Part shown: piece after piece, positions 32,020 to 44,000 of the stretch
Numbering within the stretch: position 1 is the first letter of the stretch
Layout of the letters: each line of letters opens with the position of its first letter
Assembly (NCBI GenBank): GCA_021018995.1
Contig: CM037593.1
Coordinates: forward strand, 41,925,810 to 41,989,809
Direction: 5' to 3'
Length of the DNA stretch: 64,000 bases
Source: Chloranthus sessilifolius
Taxonomy: Eukaryota; Streptophyta; Magnoliopsida; Chloranthales; Chloranthaceae
Translations under genes and position numbers: made by a program
The notes under the pieces: model-generated
What the model saw: the letters and a program-made list of their open reading frames with translations, nothing else
Database searches by the model: none
Told to the model about the DNA's origin: nothing

Positions 32020-35000
32020 ATGGATTTTCTTATGGCCCGAACCATTGTTCGGCGACCGGTTCCTCATGAATTAGCTGATGTCCTCCCAATGGATCAAGTC
32101 CTCGCGGATACCCTGTTCGGAATTGAGCACGGCAGACTTGAGAATGGGCTCTGTTATTACATCGGATTGAGCTCGAACCCGAAGGGGCAAGCGGCTCTCG
32201 CACTTGCTCTCAAGGTTGGGTGAGTGACTTTGAGTACTATTCTTTAAGCTGAATTCAATTTTCCGAGTTCTTTATTTATTCCAGTTTGCATCAAGTAGTG
32301 AATTGATTGTGAATTAAGGTTTTGGTTTTAGATGAATTAAATTTTGCTGGTTCTTGTTTCATTGCAGTTTTCATTAAGTAGTGCATTGTAAGAATTGCTT
32401 TTCTTACTATCTTGCAAAAATCGGGGTCGGTTGGATGGGTTTGAAGATGAATTCCTTTTTATGGGTTCTTGTTTATTGCAGTTTTTGTTAGTAGTGAATT
32501 AAATTTTATTCTCGTGAATGCGGGTTCGGGTTGATGGGTTTTTTGCTTTTTGGTTATTTATTAATAGATTGAGTTTATTGGGTTCTCTTGCTTTATTCCG
32601 ATTTGCATCGAGAAGTGAATTGCTTCCAGTATGAATCAGTTTCCTTCTGTCTTCGAGTTGAAGGGATTTGTTCATTTTTTTTGGTTTTCCTTTTTGGCAA
32701 TCATTTGGATTCTTTTTGGTGGTTTTCTTGAATTCGGTTTGGGGATTTAATGACCGATTCATATCGACATATCGGCTGTATTCCTACCCCGATATGTATC
32801 TGATATATTGGATACTTATGGTTAAACAGCTGATATTCAACTGGTTTTTTTGTTTTAAATTATTAAAAAACGTGCATAAAAATTTAAAATAATAAACAAA
32901 TTTGCTAACATAGCATCATTGGCATTTTACCCGGTTCATATCGGATACATAAAGGCTGCTAGGACCTGATATGCATATGACCCAATATGGACCGCTATCT
33001 GATATTTAAAACATTGATTCAGTCAAAGGCTTTTGCTCTAAGATGGATTGAGTTTATGGTTCTTTCATTCTTTTTATTGCAGTTTGTGTCAAATACTGAA
33101 TTGATTCAGTATGAATTGGTTCTCTTGGTTTTTTGATGGGTTTTGTACGTTTTTTGTTCCTTTTTTACAATCAAATATATATGAATGGATTGATAATCAT
33201 TGGGTTCTCTTTTGCCGTTTTCTTGAATTTATTGGAATGATTTTGCTTTAAGAAGGATTAAATTTTATGGGCTCTTGTTTTATTGCAGTTGGCATCAGAG
33301 AGTGAATTGATTGGGTGTGAATTGGTTTTGTTTGTATTCTTGTGAATTTGGGTGGATGGGTTTTTGTTCTTTTTGTTTCCCTTTTTGGCAATTGTTTATT
33401 GGCAAAATAATTGATAATCATTGGGTTCCATTTGATAGTTATGTTGAAAATAGTTCAAAGGCTTTTGGTTTTATGACAGATAATCTACAGTTTTTGGTAG
33501 TGAATTCTCTTATAGCCAATTTGAATTTGATTTCACTCCTTTATGATTGATCAAATCTTCCGGGCTTCTTTGGTCCTTGTAGATGCATTTTTTCTTCTTC
33601 ATTTCTTATGTTAATTTCTAATATGAATTATTTTATCCGCAATTTGACAATCTATGTACTCCAATTTTGACTTTTCATGTTGTATCCTTAACAGTTTAAT
33701 AAGGTAACTTATTTCTTTTATTGGATGTTTCTTTTTGACTGGTATCTCCAAATTCCATGCATAGAGTGTAGGAAGAGGTGTTTTTGGAACTCAGAGCAGT
33801 TTTTCCTTTATCATATTTCCCCGTAGTAATGTTCTATATTGGTTTTCACTAAATGTAGGCAGTGGCTTAATTTTATTCTTTCATTTTTGTGTGAAGTGTG
33901 AAGTATGAAGTAATCTTTTTTTGTGAGATTATGGTAAATTTGATTAGTTCTCTTTGATCAAAAAATTTATTTGTTTTTTGTGCATCTATTGCTTGGTTTG
34001 TTTATGTTTTTCTTGGAGTATTTTGGCAATTCATCTGTTACTTTATTAACTGATTTGTTTCCATTCCAATCAAAATTTTATTTTTCTGTTTTTTTCTTAT
34101 CAAGTGTATGAAATTTTTATTAAGATGAAAACAATGAATTTTGCTAAAATCATTCATAGAACGACTTAATGAAAGTAGTTATGCTCAATCAATAGGTTAC
34201 TTTCTACATAGATCGCTCGAAGTCTTTTGCTTGATTGGGTAATTTGTTAACTTCATGAAAACTAGTGTTGGATTGTTGATGCGAACTTTAGCTCCGCCTG
34301 CTTGAATCGTGGTCGGATAAAGAGGAGACGTTAAAAGAGAAAGTGGACCCACGAATGGGTTTTTAAAAAAAGCCCGTTAAAGATCCGTGTGCACATTAAT
34401 TTAGGCAATATTTTATTAGGTTTAATTTCCTTTTTTATTGGGATTCTTTTAATAAGTGACTTGTTTTAGGACTAGTTTCCTTATTTGAATTATTTAGGGG
34501 TCAGACACATATATGATATGTGACTGTTAATCCCGTCACTCTCTGTGCAACCATCGGAAAAGTGGTCATAAGTCTATCAATATGTGTCAGAATTGTGTGA
34601 TTCTTGTCTTGTTGGAAAGCTACTTCGATAAGCTTTCAAACAAGACTAATTTCACGTCAATCGTACATCGTTTGACCCTTCAAAAGTGGTCGCATAATAA
34701 AAGAAGGGAATTAATGGTGAAAGAAATTGTGTCCGTTAGATTAGAAAGTTTTAATGATTGATTAGGAGTTTTATTTTACGTAGTATTCCTAGGTTTTTTT
34801 TTTTCCTTGTAAATACACATTGTAATCTCTTATGAGAATTGGTATTGATGATGATGAAAGTTATGAGTTTTGCTTTGTGCGAATTCTAGAGAACTTGAGA
34901 TGAGTTTTCGATAGAAGAGTGATTCTTCTCCGCTTGCGGTTTGGTGTGAGGTCAACTTTCTTCCTTGGAGCGATTCCTTGGATCTTCTTCTTCTACCCCT

Positions 35001-38000
35001 ATTTTTCCTTTAATTTTTTTGTTTTAATTGAAAAGTGAGAACCCTAACCCCTATCTTGCAGGATTTATGCTATTTTAGGGTTAGCTTGCGATTTTTCCCG
35101 CATTAAATTGGTATCAAAGCATGGGAGGCAGTGAAAACTAGATCGCAGAGTCAGAGATATTTGAATTCAACACCTCGATATTGGCCAGCTTTATATGATC
35201 GAGCGTTTACTCTTGAGATTAGACGTGAGTTAACAAATATACGTTGGATAGCAGTGCATTAAACAAGGGTCTTGTTCAAGAATTTCTTGAGGATTTTCTT
35301 CTCAAACTATAAGAGGAAATCATATTGGTGAGACATGAAGCTTTGAGATTTAAACTTTTAAATCCCGTGTCCGTTAACCCAACCACATCACCAACCGTCC
35401 GTTGTAATCCCATAACAATTTCTCATCCTATAACCGTTGTGAAATCTACACCCGTTACGGAATCCATTGACGGTGTAAAATCTATGCTAATTGCAGCCCC
35501 CGTGACAACTTACAACCCAAGGTCCGTTCAAAAAATCAAGCTCGTCACTGTCGTTACCCTAGCCGACCTCTTCTCACCTAAAATTGTTATCGATCCTCTC
35601 CCTGAACTTGTGATAGCCCCAAAATCAGTTGAAGAGTCGGTACTGGTTGATGAGAACCCTCTTCTGGTCAATATCTGTACTAATCCTAACACCGTTGAAG
35701 AGCCCGAGACCATTGAAGAACAAGTTGCCGCAATCAGTCCTCTAGAGCCCGAGTTCGTCGAAGCACAATTATTCGAATGAAGATTATCACACCCACGGCC
35801 CACATGTCTCAAGATCGTATTGGTTGCATGTTGACGTCCATTTCCATTGGAGAATCGAAGATTAAACAGATCGAGTCCGAGTGGAATCCTGTTTACTTGT
35901 TCAAGCCGCTTTCGATCGAGGTTCCCTATATATTGTTTGTGATCGCGACCATGAAGATTCATGCCAACCAAAGTTCGAGGTCGAACTTTTCAAAGTAGAG
36001 GGGATTGATGCGAACTTTAGGTTTGCCTATTTGAATTGTGGTCGGATAAAGAGGAGACGTCAAAAGAGAAACTGAACCCACGAATGAGTTTTTAAAAAAA
36101 GCCCATTAAAGACCCGTGTGCACATTAATTTAGGCAATATTTTATCTAGGTTTAGTTTCCTTTTTTGTTAGGATTCTTTTAATAAGTAACTTGTTTTAGG
36201 ACTAGTTTCCTAATTTTAATTATTTAGAGGTCAGACACAGATACATGATATGTGACTGTTAATCCCGTCACTCTCTACGCAACCATCGGAAAAGTGGTCA
36301 TAAGTCTACCAATATGTGTTGGAATTGTGTGATTATTGTCTTGTTGGAAAGCTACTTTGATAAACTTTTAAACAAGACTAATTTCGTGTCAACCAGACAT
36401 CGTTTGACCCTTCAAAATAGTCGCATAATAAAAAAACAGGATTAATGGTGAAAGTAATTGTGACCGTTAGATTAGAAAGTTTTAATGATTGATTATGAGT
36501 TTTATTTTAAGTAGTATTCCTAGGTTTTGTTTTTTCCTTATAAATACACATTGTAATCTCTTATGAGAATTGGTATTGATGGTAATGAAAATTATGAGTT
36601 TTGCTTTGTGCGAAGTCTAGAGAACTTGAGATGAGTTTTCGATAAAATAGTGATTCTTCTCCCGCTTGCGGTTTGGTGTGAGGCCAACTTTCTTCCTTGG
36701 AGCGATTCCTTGAATCTTCTTCTTCTACCCCTATTTTCCCTTTTATTTTTTTGTTTTAATTGAAAAACGAGAACCTTAACCCCTATCTTGGGGGATTTAC
36801 GCTATTTTAGGGTTAGCTTGCGATTTTTCCCGCATCAATTTGTACAGTGTTCATGTATTTTACTAAAGGATTTTTGGGAGCTTAATGCCCTGTTGAGATA
36901 AAACCCTCAACCACCTCACTTTTTACGCCCGGTTGACATCATTTAAATGAAACTTAGACTGAAAATTACTACCATAAGAGGAATCACATTTCAATCATAA
37001 CACTTCAATATGGACTCTTGTTCATATCTACCACGGGGTCTGTATTAAAGTGCTATGATCAGATGATATGAACCCTTTGATGGTCGTGATTTTTGGTTGG
37101 AGTTAAAAGCAAATGGTGGACCGACATTGGGATAACTTGGTTCGGTCAGCAGTGGGATGGTGAGCCACAGATGATGAGGAGAGTCAACCTCTTCAATAAA
37201 TCTTAGGAAAGTGTTATCTGCCGATTTCATTTTAGAAACAATAGCTATTGTAATTGAGAACCCTATCAGAGAACTGGCAGCCCAGCCTGATTCAACAATG
37301 ACCAATTCCTCCTGATCTCTAGAATGGAGATGCACCCTTTTGATGACATTGACTACTGCATTCAATATAGAACTCTTTCTTGTTTATAGATTCACTTTTC
37401 GTAGACGAGAGAATGGAAACGAACAAAGAAACTGTATAGATTGATCTCCTAGGTATGGCGTTCTTTACGAATCCCGTTTTCAAAGAAATGATCTGATCTA
37501 AACTACAAATTTAGAAATAGTCAAGATTATTAAATACTTAAGAGTTTAGTACTGCTTGTTATTTCAGGCAACTAATCAAATCTTAGGAGTCTTTGAAGTT
37601 TATATATTTAATCGATAAATTTGATAAATAGACCATAATGACCTTGAAAGTTTAATATTTTGTTAATGTGTTTATGCTTCTCAACTATACTTCTATTTGT
37701 TGATGATGTAAAACATAATCGAAAATGATGTCTTATCATTAGTTTTTTAGAGGGTATTAAAACTAATACATAAATATTTCTTAAATTCATTGTATCTTTA
37801 TTTATTTAGTGTTTTATATTTTGTTTCCATGCTTTTGCATTTTGTGGGTGTAGACCTACATTAAATAGTTCTGCAAGCCTCATAACTATACGGAGATGCT
37901 TTGGTCTCTTGGGGTTGCATCTCATCTCATGCTTCTGGGAGCTCTAATATGTTGTTGTGCCCTGAACGTTGATAAGTAAAATATATGTTAGGCTTCCACT

Positions 38001-41000
38001 TGTTTGTTTGTTTGCTTTTATTTTACATTTACCACTACTTAGGGCTACAAACTGATGGAGTTTGTGTTGGGTTTCGGTAAACATGACCAGACTCAATTAG
38101 CGTCTACCCAACCTGATCTGACCCCATTAGCTGGTAACTGGGTTGGTTTGGGCCAAACTTGTCCTACCATCATAGAATAGAAGCTGGATCAGATCACGTT
38201 TCAGTTGAGAACTCAAGCATAATGACACAAATCTTTCCGGACTGATTGGTTGAGATTTGAACCCAATTCTGACCTGTTGCAGGTCCTTTTTCTTGACCCA
38301 TCAGTAAATTGAACCTACTTGCAGCTCTACCATTACTGAATTATATTGTGTATTTGAACATCCCATTTATCTTTTTATTCAAAAACCTGTATATTGCTTG
38401 AGAAGCTGGGTTCTCTGTGATTATTGGAAAGGATTAAGTCAAACTCTGAAACATGGAAATTACTGATGGACTTTGCATTCTTAATCCAAACTTCCTCACG
38501 TTGGGCAGACGCAAATTCAAGTTAGTATCTTTGTCATGTTCATTCTACACTGGAAATTGTTTCTTTCATGTTGGTAAGCCTCTCTTTACATTCTGCCCAA
38601 CTTTTAAATTCAAATTCATCTTTTACGCAATTCATCTCTTAGGGAAAGATCAATACGAGTACGGTTCATATCTGCTTATATTTTCTTTGTATTGACGTCT
38701 TCTCTTTAACTGTTTATCACTGCTTTTATTCTGTGTAGTCAATTTTATGTGATAACATGGAAGTTTCATTAATGTGAGAAATTTTGAATGAATTCTTTTT
38801 GACTGATCAAAAGAAAACTTGAACTTTATGCAGCTCAGTTTTGGAAGAAGAGGAGGAGCATGGGGTTGCCAACTTAATTGGATATCTTGCTTATAATGGC
38901 ACTAGTAAATACTCGAATCATGATATTATGGAAAGCGTTGTGCACGATATTGGTTCTCAAGGTCCACGTACAAGCACTGATGTAACCATCTTTACATTTC
39001 TTGTTCCTGCAGACAAACCTGACCTGTCTCAGGGTATTTCAATTTTATCAGAGTTTAGCTCAGAGGTACCATCATTTTTCCACTATATTTAGTTTAAATG
39101 TTTAATTTCTTGTTAATTAATACAGTTCATGTGTGTGATGTAGGTTCGAATTTCGAAAAATGACCTGGAAAATGTAAAAGGAACGGTTCTGGAAAACTAC
39201 AGAAGAATTAAGAATGCTGAGGGGCGAAGGATTGATTCACACATGAAACTGTTGTTGGAAGGTTCAAAGGTTCTCTACTGAAATCACTGGGGTTGTTGTA
39301 AATGATATTTTCAATCTAGCATACCTCTCCAATTAAATGTAATGCATTAAAAAGATGTGCAAACTAATCCCAATTAAAAACTTATGTACTGCATATTATG
39401 TTTGTTGACAATGATTTACACTTTTGGTCCATAACTCTTACTTAGAGTACAGCCGTACACTCACCTACATATTGCACATAGGCTTTCTCTTTCAGTTAGG
39501 TAAAGAGTAAGCTATACATAAGGATAAGTGATAGGAAGATGAGCGGAGGGAGCCTTCACTCGTCAACCTAAAAACAGAGGAGTTCCCTCACTATGAAGGT
39601 GTCCCGTGGATGAACGAGTTCCGAAACTATGAAAGATATGGAGTGGATGGACTGCTATGAGTTCCTGAGCAACAAAAGTGTGGAGTGGATGGTGTTGTTC
39701 ATTCTGGAACAAACAACTAAATCTGGAACTACTAAAGGCATGAAATGGATGGTGTTGTTCCTGTGAGCCCTTTTAGCTGGAACTCCACCTGTCTGCTTGC
39801 GAGCCTTTTCCTCAGCTCTTACCACTCGTCTTCTTCCCCCTTTTAGTATAGTAATTAGCATGCATATCTTGAACAAAATTTTTTGAAGAAAAAAAGGCAA
39901 TTCAGAAACTTGGAATTCTTGCCAATATATAGAGCTATTTTTAAATTACACATTAAGAGAGAATATAAATATGGTTTTGGGAGAATGTTTCTTTTTTATA
40001 TCTTCGTATTTTAAATTTTCTTTCTTATAAGGATTAAGATATATGTTTGTATATGTGTTTATTCAATGAATAGATTTTTTCTTAATAGAAAGAAAAAAAG
40101 GAATACAAGCTCTAGTTCGATCCTGTAGCCAATACCCCTAACTGCGCAATAACATATAGCTGACAAATTCATAGAATCAGAAAATGGTGATGGATAATTC
40201 TTGCCTGTTGGGTCTATTTAATCGTATACACATACTCACATGTTAAAGAGTTGTAGGCTCTTAATTTATTTCGTTTTATTTATTTTTTCCTGTCAAGAAA
40301 AAATTATAACATTTCAAATACTTTGTTTATTTTGCTTTTGGTTTATGTGCCATTCCTTCTTAGTGCTGGGACTCTGTGCCAACCGGTCCAAGAAGGAAGA
40401 GAAGCACCCAATTTTCTGCTGAAATCGTTACTGTTGCTGGAAATTATGAGCCAGATATGGTATGTTGGAATTAGGGATTTCTAATGCTTGTAGTGTGGAG
40501 GTTAGTTTAAATAGAGATGCTGGGAAGGGAGGAAAAGGGTCAACAGCTGAAAGGGAGAGAATGTTAGGGGAAAATCAAAGTTATGGAAATGTTAAGGACG
40601 CAGAGGCGGGGATTGATATAAGAAATGTGGCTGACTTGTGAGAGAAGAGGAGATAATGAAATATGCAATGGTCGGAGTCAACATAGAGAGGGATCAGAGA
40701 TAATTTTAGGCTTCAACAAATAAACACAAGGTCAACATACAGGAAAAAGGGCTAGAACCACTAGAAACTAAAATAACAGAGCATCACATGTTCGTTGGTG
40801 TTGAAGCTGGGATGTCATAAGAAGGCAGGAAAGATGAGTTACTGCAGTTGTTTGTGCACCCTAAGAGAAGTAATGAAGAGGGAAGGATCAGTGCTCTTAA
40901 AGGTGGTCGGGGCGGCCGCTCGGGTGCCCCAGTTTAGCCCTAGGCGGCTTCTCGGGTGGACTGGGTCTGAGGTGCCCTCCTGGCGGTCCGGGCGCCCACC

Positions 41001-44000
41001 TGGGTGTTTTAAAGGCGGGGTGGGGCAATTTATTAGTTAACGGGCCTTTTACCGGGTCGGGTCGAGTTATCAAAGGGTCGGGCATATGCCATTTTTTATT
41101 GGACATCACCCAACCTGACTTGTTGACGACCCTTAAATTTTAAAGCCCTTATTGCCTAGGGATAATGGCTCCTGACCGATGTTTAAACACCAGAATGGTG
41201 TTTAAATAATCTTATACCATTAAAGTTAAGACTTTTAATATCAGACTATTGAAGTGTGATTATCATTATGCCACGTGATGAACATCTGTGATCAATCTAA
41301 ATTGTCCAAGTGGCAATCTATCATTGAAACATGTCTTTAGCCCAAAGAAACATGCCTATAGGTGGATTTGAATCATCTAATTGATGAGCCTATAAAAATG
41401 CCCAAAATTCTTCTCTAACGAGAAATATGCTTAGCTCTTCTAATTGAAGAGGTGCAAGATCCTTGGACTCATGGCTCCCAAGGGAGTTCTGGTTTTGAGA
41501 GCCGGCGATTGGATTTGCTTAGGTTGCCGTAACGTTAACTTTAAATGCAGGGTTATTTGTCATCGCTACGGTTGTTCTTCGCCAAGAGTTAAGGGTATTG
41601 TCGTTAAAAGCGAAGAGGGTTCTCTTCCTAGGGCGGGTTCTAAGAACCATACGGTTTTTAATGGAGCCCAAGTGAAAGACCTGTCGCTGGGGTGGTCCAT
41701 CGCGGGTAGGAGGTTTCGTAGGGCCTCGGGTTTCGTTCCTCGTACAGAAGGGCCGCCCAACAGACGACGTTATGAGACGTCTTTTGTTGACACGGTGAAG
41801 GGCGATCCATGACAAAACCCTACCAGAACCTCAGGAGGCGTCTCCCCTGAGGCCACCGGCGCTGGGCCCACTGTGGACCACCTCCCTACGATTGCTGGGG
41901 ATTGCATTAACGCCATTTCTCTAACGTGCCCTAACTTATCGTCCCTTCTCCTTAACTTAAGAGATTTTTGGATTGTGCTTTATACTGTTAAGGATACCCT
42001 TCTTCCTTTACATGTTTACATGTGGTTACAAAATAAGTGGGCGTTACATGAAAGACCTATTGTATCGGCCATTACAAACACAAAATTTCTTCTTAGGTGC
42101 CCTTCGGCGACGGTAGTGGATGAGATTTGCTCCAAAATGACTTTCCTCATCAATGATAAACCGGTTGAATGTAGCAGATGGACGCCTGAATTGAATGAGC
42201 TTCATCTTCGCCATTGGGATGGTGGGTTATGGATCCGCCTATTCGGCCTTCCCCTTCAAGCTTGGTCCTCGGAGGTCCTCCGTTTGATAGGTGAACAATG
42301 CGGCCGCGTCATCCTCATTGATCGAAGTACTGAAGATTTAAGGGAAACCAGCTACGCCCGGATTCTGGTGGCTGCCGAACGCTGAGAGGCTATCCTTAGA
42401 ACTTGCAAGATCTGCCTCAACGACAAAAAAGTGAGGATCTTCATAGAAATGGAGCTGATGGAGAGGGTGGTCCTCTCCCGACAACCATACTATATAGCCG
42501 AGTGGGTCGGGGTTCCCTACAAACAAGTACTTGGTGGTTCCACAGAAAAAGGTACGACACAGGTCTACCCATTTCGGGACGGGGTAGATCACGCTGGTGT
42601 TTGGCGGCCTCCTCCTGCCGCGAAGGGGCTCTCGACCTCTTACTCGTCTTACCATTGCGGGTCGTCCTGGATGGCGGGAGTGCCCTGCGGACGTGGCGAG
42701 ATAGTGGGTAGCCATTCTCTACTCGATCTGGTTGAGGAGGGGCTTGAAGAAGGGGAGATCGAGCCTAGGGTCGACGAACGGGTGGATCTGCAATCGGCGG
42801 CAAAAAATCCTGGGAAGTCCGTTTGTTATTCGCCGGATTTATGCCACCCTAGGACGACATCTCATCTCTCATTGTCGAATCCAATAAGGGACAATCTCCT
42901 ACCAACCCTTGATCCGATGGCTGAGATGCACCCTCTCTCCACAAACCCTAGTTTGAAATATGAATTTGCTGATGTCTAGTTGTCCTTGCTGAAATGGTTA
43001 ATGGATAGCCATTTGGATATATCTTGGGACCCAATGCACATGGAGTCAACACTTGGCAGATGGGCGACAGGTGGCTGCATCCTCTTGAGGGGCATTCATG
43101 ACCTTTCAACTAGGAGGGACAAACTTGACCTTTCACCAATGAGGTGTCCCCAAAAAGGTAAGGATTCGAAGGTTCATAATTTCAAAGTGGTTTTCAATAC
43201 GCTGCCCATGGTTTTGAAGGTTGGGCTGGAATTTCTAGTTGGGGATTTGGCTGGTGGTTGGCCACGTGTCCTCTTGCCTTGGTCATTTGGGCCTTGTAGG
43301 GCCTCCCCCACTCTGTACCGATCTGTGGACATTGCTAACTCGTTAGCTTCTTATGTTGGGCCTGTTTTGGTGGACCAGCCCACCTTTCGACCTCTCCCCC
43401 CACCGGGGGGGCCTTGGACCCGTGAGGCTCCTTTCGATGGAAGATCTCACCCCATGTGTTCTCCCCACTCCTCGGGGATGGGTACACATGCTACCATCTG
43501 TCTGCCTCCCCTGGTACTTGATTTCGATGATAAGCACTCGTCTTCCTCTTCGAATCCATCCTCCTCCTGGGACGTTCTAGACACTTTGGGAATTCCTTCG
43601 TATTCTTCGGACTCGTCCTCTGAAGACGTTCTTCCTCTCCGATCCTAGAGGCGTAACGATAAGGGCTGCTGGGTCGAATGCTTGTCGGGCGAGATCTATT
43701 GCTCTCATACCGATCCTTCTACCAGTAACTCTGCTAGTGGTAGCGGCTTGATTTTTGATGCGATTGATGAAATTATCTCCTTCGGTAAGGACCACGGCAT
43801 GACATACTTGGGCTCTGATGAGGCCCTTCGGGAGATTTTTCAATCCATTGCGAAGGGATGGATTAGCTCCACCGCCTCCACAAAGGAAAAATCCAAATCT
43901 AGGGAGTTAGCGAGATTAGACTAGGGCATTTCCGATGGGAGAGGGTTCGGGGTGTGAGTCCATCTCCATTGTCTTTGGGCTGGTCTATTCCTCTTGTCAT

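Larger units (their letters stand above)
34277..36837 (+). mobile_element. non-autonomous LTR element in intron 1
   Basis: LTRs of 829 and 832 bp (34277-35105 and 36006-36837) begin TGATGCGAACTTTAG and end TTTTTCCCGCAT(C/T)A. A tRNA-Met-type primer site, TGGTATCAAAGC, is at 35109-35120. A purine tract, AAAGTAGAGGGGAT, precedes the 3' LTR. The internal 0.9 kb has one 151-codon frame without pol domains. Flanks ATTGT and ATTTG are a possible damaged target duplication. The LTRs are highly similar but not identical, so the insertion is moderately young. A LARD/TRIM-like status is inferred from size and absent pol. Confidence 0.85.
32220..38833 (+). other. intron 1 of the M16 homolog
   Basis: This 6.6-kb intron is T-rich, as plant introns are, with GGTTCTTGTTTTATTGCAGTT-like near-repeats in its first kilobase (32340-33300). 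It contains a palindrome-rich patch built on GATATGTATCTGATAT at 32755-33015 and a complete 2.56-kb LTR element at 34277-36837. No other exon was found in it. Confidence 0.7.

Noticed and set aside
32755-33015. Palindrome-rich ATATCGG/GATATGTAT patch as a MITE in intron 1
   Set aside because: Related in wording to the MITE in LINE B, but no pair of terminal inverted repeats or target duplication could be matched.
37045-37365. Minus-strand ORF in intron 1
   Set aside because: No domain, no conserved flanks, and it lies inside an intron of the opposite-strand gene.
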